Assembly (NCBI GenBank): GCA_949935895.1
Contig: CATLGL010000050.1
Location: 1 to 10,695, forward strand
From: an uncultured Clostridia bacterium
GTDB taxonomy: Bacteria; Bacillota; Clostridia; TANB77; CAG-508
DNA: 10,695 bases
Direction: 5' to 3'
Position numbers and translations under genes: made by a program. A model generated the notes under the pieces. The model made no database searches. It worked only from the letters and a program-made list of their open reading frames with translations, and was not told the DNA's origin. Positions 7,634 through 10,695 of the stretch are shown here, piece after piece. The stretch's first letter is position 1. Each line of letters opens with the position of its first letter.

Positions 7634-7849
7634 TCATTCTCCTTTCATTTGTCTTATTATATTTCAATATAATATTGCTACTATATTATTTATTTTATTG
7701 TTTGGTAAATATTTTTGTAATCCGATTTTTGTCATATCATTTTAATCGTATTTTTCATTCTTTTTTGTTTTCATATTCCTAAAAATCCTTCAAATTGATA
7801 CTGCAATAATTGATATTTCCTACTTTTGTATATTTTTATAGACAATTTT
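7634..7849 (-). other. Long AT-rich leader of ymdB
   Basis: About 210 nt separate the predicted promoter from ymdB. I see no riboswitch, tRNA or strong hairpin in it. A 23-codon frame beginning MTKIGLQKYL lies within it but has no ribosome binding site, so I do not call it a gene. Confidence 0.3.
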
Positions 7850-7878
7850 ATTATACTGGATTTATTGCTAAATAGCAA
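7850..7878 (-). promoter_or_regulatory. σA promoter of ymdB
   Basis: The -35 TTGCTA (7878-7873) and a perfect -10 TATAAT (7855-7850) are 17 nt apart on the minus strand, just after the terminator of the upstream gene. Initiation would fall near 7843. Confidence 0.55.
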
Positions 7879-7880
7879 TA
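7863..7880. promoter_or_regulatory. Palindrome overlapping the ymdB -35
   Basis: The 18-nt sequence TATTGCTAAATAGCAATA has two perfect 8-nt half-sites around AA and covers the -35 and the upstream spacer. This is the position and symmetry of a repressor operator. The regulator is unknown. Confidence 0.4.
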
Positions 7881-7897
7881 GTCTTATTACCTCAAAT

Positions 7898-7938
7898 AAA
7901 AAAACAATCAAGTATACTACTCTTTGTTTACTTGATTG
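7898..7938 (-). terminator. Terminator of the pilin-like gene at 9792-7963
   Basis: Perfect 10-nt arms CAATCAAGTA (7938-7929) and TACTTGATTG (7914-7905) are followed on the minus strand by a run of seven T (7904-7898), 24 nt after the stop. Confidence 0.88.
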
Positions 7939-7962
7939 CTTTTTATGATTCTGTATTGAATT

Positions 7963-9792
7963 TTATATTCCTAATGTATATGGAGAACTACCTGTCCCAC
8001 TTCCTCCTGTTATTTTTACATCAGGCTTTAATATAAAAACTGGTCTTAATTGGTGAGTTTCTGTACGAAAACTATTTGCATTGCTCCATATCCCATATTG
8101 AAAGCGTACCCCTCCTTGCTCATGTTCAAGATAAAGCCAACGTTCTCCATTGCTACTAATGGTTTTAGAAGCATACCAGTAGTGCCATCCTGTTCGTCGA
8201 AAGCCTCCTTTTACAGAATCCATAGCATTTACATCGGTTCCATATGTTTCAATCGCAGACGTTGTATATGCATGAGCATTCCAATTTGATGGCGTACTCC
8301 CAACACTTCTAGCACCACTTGCATAAGTTGTATTTAAATATTTTTCTGCTGCTTTATTTAATGTTCCAATTGCACTTTTCCAACTTTCTAATGCACTATT
8401 TGACGTATTTCCTCCTAATGTAACAGCTTTCACCTTTTGATTTGCTATAATTTGTAATCCATAAGCAGATGATGTATCGTATAATACTCTACATTGTATC
8501 TTTCCATTTTTCCCACTATCGTATTGTATATAATCACCTGGTTTTAAAATAGAGATTGGTTTTGTTACTCTTACATTACATTTTGCAGATATTCCACTTC
8601 CATCTTGTGCTGTTACAGTTATTGTTGCACTTCCTATTTCTTTTGCTGTTACTACTCCATTATTTACTGTTGCAATATTAGTATTACTACTAGTCCATTT
8701 TACATTTTTATTACTTGCATTCTCTGGTAGTATTTCTGTTATCGTTAGTGTTTCTGTTTTTCCTTTTTCAATCAATGTACTTGCTTTATTTAAAGTTATT
8801 TCTGTTACTGGTATTTTTATTTGTACTGGTTCTTCTACGATTCCTATTGTCTCATTTTTCGCTTTATCTATCACTTTTACTTGTATTTGATAACTTGTTC
8901 CTGGCATTAATCCTTCATATGTATAACTTGTTTTTATCTTATCTTCTTCATTGGTTTGCCATGTTTCCCCATTATCTTTACTATACCATATCTCTCCTAT
9001 TTCACTTTTTCCATATTCCTCTGTTGTTTCTTGATCACTTGCACTTACTTCAATTGTTATACTATTTGTGTTAGAACTTACTTGTATCTCTGGTTCATTT
9101 GGAATTAATTTATCAATATTACTAATTTTATAACTTGCTACTGAACTCATTTCTCCTTTTATATTTTTTAAGCATACATATACTGTCTCATTTTTCTCTA
9201 CTTCAAATGGTTTTTCATAATTATTCCAATTTTCTTGGTTAAAACTATATTGCAATATAAAATAGTTTTGTTCTATGTTATTTTCTAGACTCACTGTTAT
9301 ATTATCTTTTGTCCATTCATAATTACTTAATAATATGCTAATATCTCCTACTTTTATTTCTTCTGGCAATTTATTGATAATTTCTTCCCCTTTTTCTCCT
9401 TTTCCTATATATTTAGTTTTATCTGCTGTTATGGTAAATATATATCCTTCTTTTGTTACCATTTTAGCTATTTGCTCATTTAATTTTGTAATTGCTCCTT
9501 CTTCTACTATTTTGTTTTCATAAATTTTGTTAATTAAATTATCTAGTGTAACTTCTCCTATATGTTCTAATTCCACATCTCCCCTTGCTAGTTCTATTTC
9601 TTCTTCATATTTTGCTATTTCACTTTCTATTTTTGCTCTTTCTCCCATATGAAATATGCCTCGTTCTCCTATGGTTAAATTGATTGTTATCATTGCTAAG
9701 ATAATTAATATTATAATAGTAACAACAAGGCTAATAAGTGTAATTCCTGATGCAAATTGCTTATTGTTTTGTTCTTTTATTTTCTGTTTCAT
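7963..9792 (-). CDS. Secreted pilin-like protein with Ig-like repeats and DUF6273-like domain
   Basis: ATG 9792 is chosen because AAAGGGG lies 8 nt upstream, which gives 609 residues; the frame is open to TTG 9861 but without a good site. The N-terminus has a prepilin-like Gly and hydrophobic helix (SGITLISLVVTIIILIILAM, about 15-34), followed by GERGIF and a charged coiled segment. The Glu expected at position 5 after the Gly is Ser. A fibronectin/Ig-like part follows (about 232-327, with SKDNGETW and PGTSYQIQVKV), then a bacterial Ig-like BIG2 domain (about 328-411, with VTEITLNKAS, VKWTSSNTNIATV and GSATITVTA). The C-terminal domain (about 413-609) has GDYIQYDSG, IQCRVLY, HYWYASK, LRPVFILK and ends TGGSGTGSSPYTLGI. 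It has no CGG codon and no frameshift, so it is an intact internal standard for the partial paralogue at 10695-10032. Function unknown; a surface or secreted role is likely. Confidence 0.87.
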   Translation of the reverse strand: MKQKIKEQNNKQFASGITLISLVVTIIILIILAMITINLTIGERGIFHMGERAKIESEIAKYEEEIELARGDVELEHIGEVTLDNLINKIYENKIVEEGAITKLNEQIAKMVTKEGYIFTITADKTKYIGKGEKGEEIINKLPEEIKVGDISILLSNYEWTKDNITVSLENNIEQNYFILQYSFNQENWNNYEKPFEVEKNETVYVCLKNIKGEMSSVASYKISNIDKLIPNEPEIQVSSNTNSITIEVSASDQETTEEYGKSEIGEIWYSKDNGETWQTNEEDKIKTSYTYEGLMPGTSYQIQVKVIDKAKNETIGIVEEPVQIKIPVTEITLNKASTLIEKGKTETLTITEILPENASNKNVKWTSSNTNIATVNNGVVTAKEIGSATITVTAQDGSGISAKCNVRVTKPISILKPGDYIQYDSGKNGKIQCRVLYDTSSAYGLQIIANQKVKAVTLGGNTSNSALESWKSAIGTLNKAAEKYLNTTYASGARSVGSTPSNWNAHAYTTSAIETYGTDVNAMDSVKGGFRRTGWHYWYASKTISSNGERWLYLEHEQGGVRFQYGIWSNANSFRTETHQLRPVFILKPDVKITGGSGTGSSPYTLGI

Positions 9793-9882
9793 TTGTTTTT
9801 CCCCTTTTTCCTTTGATTCTATCTTTTCTTTCATTATATCTTTCAGTTTTTGGAAACACAATGAAATCGATGCTTTTTAGGT

Positions 9883-9888
9883 ATTATA
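9883..9888 (-). promoter_or_regulatory. Possible -10 of the pilin-like gene at 9792-7963
   Basis: TATAAT lies on the minus strand about 91 nt before the chosen ATG, between the upstream terminator and the gene. No good -35 is seen at the correct distance. Confidence 0.35.
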
Positions 9889-9962
9889 CTTTTACATAAA
9901 AAATATCACATTATCAATTAACAAACTACATTATTTTTAACATCTATCAAGTAATCTACTAC

Positions 9963-10012
9963 ATAAAAATAAACTAACTTGAAACAATAAATGAATTATT
10001 TCAAATTAGTTT
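9963..10012 (-). terminator. Terminator of the partial gene at 10695-10032
   Basis: 14-nt arms (10012-9999 and 9984-9971) pair with one mismatch and are followed by a T-rich tail on the minus strand, 19 nt after the stop codon. Confidence 0.82.
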
Positions 10013-10031
10013 GTTTTTATGATAGACTGAT

Positions 10032-10695
10032 TTATATTCCAAGTGTATAAGGAGAAGAACTTGTCCCATTTCCTCCTGTGATTTTGACACTTGTTTTTAA
10101 TTTTATACATGGTCGAAATCCATAAGTGGCTGTACTTCCTTTATATGATGATCCCCATGTATCCCCATATAATCTACCTCCCCATGTTGTTAATGCTCCA
10201 TTACTCCCAATTGTACGTACTCCATAAGTTCTACTACCAGTACCGTACTCCAGCATCATAATAACGAGATGCTAACCAATATTCTGCACCGACTTGTCTG
10301 TATATTTAAAGCTTTCATGGCATTAAAATCTGTTGTATAATAAGTATCTTGTGAATCATTTGTAGCTCCTGTATTAGGATTATTAGGAACAGAACCTACA
10401 CACCTTGCACTTTCTGCATAAGTGGAATTAAGATATGCTGATGCTTGTGTATTTAATGTTTTAATTGCATTTTGCCAATGGGATGTATTGGGAGTGGAAC
10501 CATCTACTCCTAATGTAACATTTTTCACATTTTTATCTGAAATAATTTGAAATCCATATGCTGAAGACGCAGGATATAGTACTCTACAAAGTATCGTTCC
10601 ATTGGAACCGCTATTATAACTTACATAATTTCCTGTCGCTAAATTACTTACTGTCATTGTTACGGTTACTGCACAGCTTGCTTCTATATTACTTC
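10032..10695 (-). CDS. C-terminal part of a secreted Ig-like/DUF6273-like protein, two +1 shifts at CGG
   Basis: The frame is open at the window edge, and its first residues (SNIEASCAVTVT) resemble the end of a BIG2 domain, as in the paralogue at 9792-7963. The next part is collinear with that paralogue: GNYVSYNSGSNG, ILCRVLYPASSAYGFQII and ARCVGS. The plain frame fails after ALNIQTS. Skipping the C of CGG at 10291 gives GAEYWLASRYYDAGV, matching GWHYWYASK of the paralogue and YWLASR of the gene at 3261-2109. Fifteen codons later a second CGG at 10245 must lose its C to reach GTGSRTYGVRT, FRPCIKLK and the shared ending SSPYTLGI. With both shifts the visible part is 219 residues. Read conventionally it would be two fragments and a third in a separate frame. 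I infer one functional gene rather than a decayed one, since every conserved motif is preserved. Confidence 0.78.
10243..10245 (-). other. Candidate +1 frameshift site at CGG, second in the partial gene
   Basis: In the frame reached after the first shift the codons read GGA GTA CGG TAC TGG TAG. Skipping the C gives GTA, GGT ACT GGT AGT AGA. Stops in the two frames confine the shift to about 36 nt, and this CGG is the only one there. Confidence 0.72.
10289..10291 (-). other. Candidate +1 frameshift site at CGG, first in the partial gene
   Basis: The codons read ACA AGT CGG TGC AGA. Skipping the C gives GGT GCA GAA TAT TGG, G-A-E-Y-W. A stop in the new frame at 10308-10306 and the YWLASR motif confine the shift to about 25 nt that include this CGG. 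Confidence 0.76.

Noticed and set aside
7686..7757. 23-codon frame in the ymdB leader
   Set aside because: It has no ribosome binding site and no recognisable product; AT-rich leaders often contain such frames by chance.
262..9880. Plus-strand open frames of 60-130 codons
   Set aside because: They lie opposite the minus-strand genes, are rich in Phe, Leu, Ser and Ile as expected of reversed AT-rich code, and lack ribosome binding sites and family motifs.
10234..10291. CGG simply reassigned to another amino acid
   Set aside because: A three-base reassignment would leave the frame unchanged, yet the frame changes by +1 at each site and stops follow in the plain frame.
413..10695. Sequencing or assembly errors as the cause of the frameshifts
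   Set aside because: Errors usually hit homopolymers and should not select CGG each time. The long A and T runs in intact genes here show no shifts. Raw-read checks would still be worthwhile.
1..10695. tRNA, rRNA, CRISPR arrays, insertion sequences
   Set aside because: No cloverleaf pattern, repeat-spacer array, transposase or terminal inverted repeats were seen on either strand.

Overview
This is an AT-rich window from a spore-forming, Clostridia-like Firmicute. The evidence is the base composition, strong GGAGG-type ribosome binding sites, the sporulation genes spoVS, yqfC and yqfD, and a Gram-positive style recA. Secreted pilin-like proteins ending in a DUF6273-like domain suggest an uncultured gut lineage, but the species cannot be named. 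Every convincing gene is on the minus strand, so the window is read from its right end to its left.

Layout in transcription order: (a) 10695-10032, the C-terminal part of a secreted Ig-like/DUF6273-like protein, with a terminator; (b) 9792-7963, a complete paralogue with a pilin-type N-terminus, Ig-like domains and the same C-terminal domain, with a terminator; (c) ymdB, spoVS, a membrane-anchored oligopeptide-binding-type protein, and recA with its own promoter and terminator; (d) 3261-2109, a third pilin-like/DUF6273-like gene with its own promoter and terminator; (e) yqfC, yqfD and the start of an unrecognised gene, which form an operon running off the left edge.

The main observation concerns the codon CGG. 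Three genes (yqfD, the pilin-like gene at 3261-2109 and the partial gene at the right end) look broken by frameshifts, four in all. Each is a +1 shift, and each can be repaired by skipping the C of an in-frame CGG so that the next codon is GGN (Gly). CGG occurs 15 times on the coding strand. Ten copies are out of frame inside genes, one is intergenic, and the remaining four are the only in-frame copies; all four coincide with the shifts. CGG is therefore never read as an ordinary arginine codon here. In yqfD the flanking stop codons confine the shift to 8 nucleotides ending at CGG, and the repaired protein has the usual YqfD length and motif. I infer that CGG is unassigned in this organism, or is read as a four-base codon CGGN, and acts as a +1 frameshift signal. 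Independent sequencing errors or decay would not be expected to choose CGG each time.

The rest is conventional: a DNA repair gene, a YmdB-type phosphodiesterase next to spoVS, a σE-type sporulation pair, and a surface or secreted protein family with several members.
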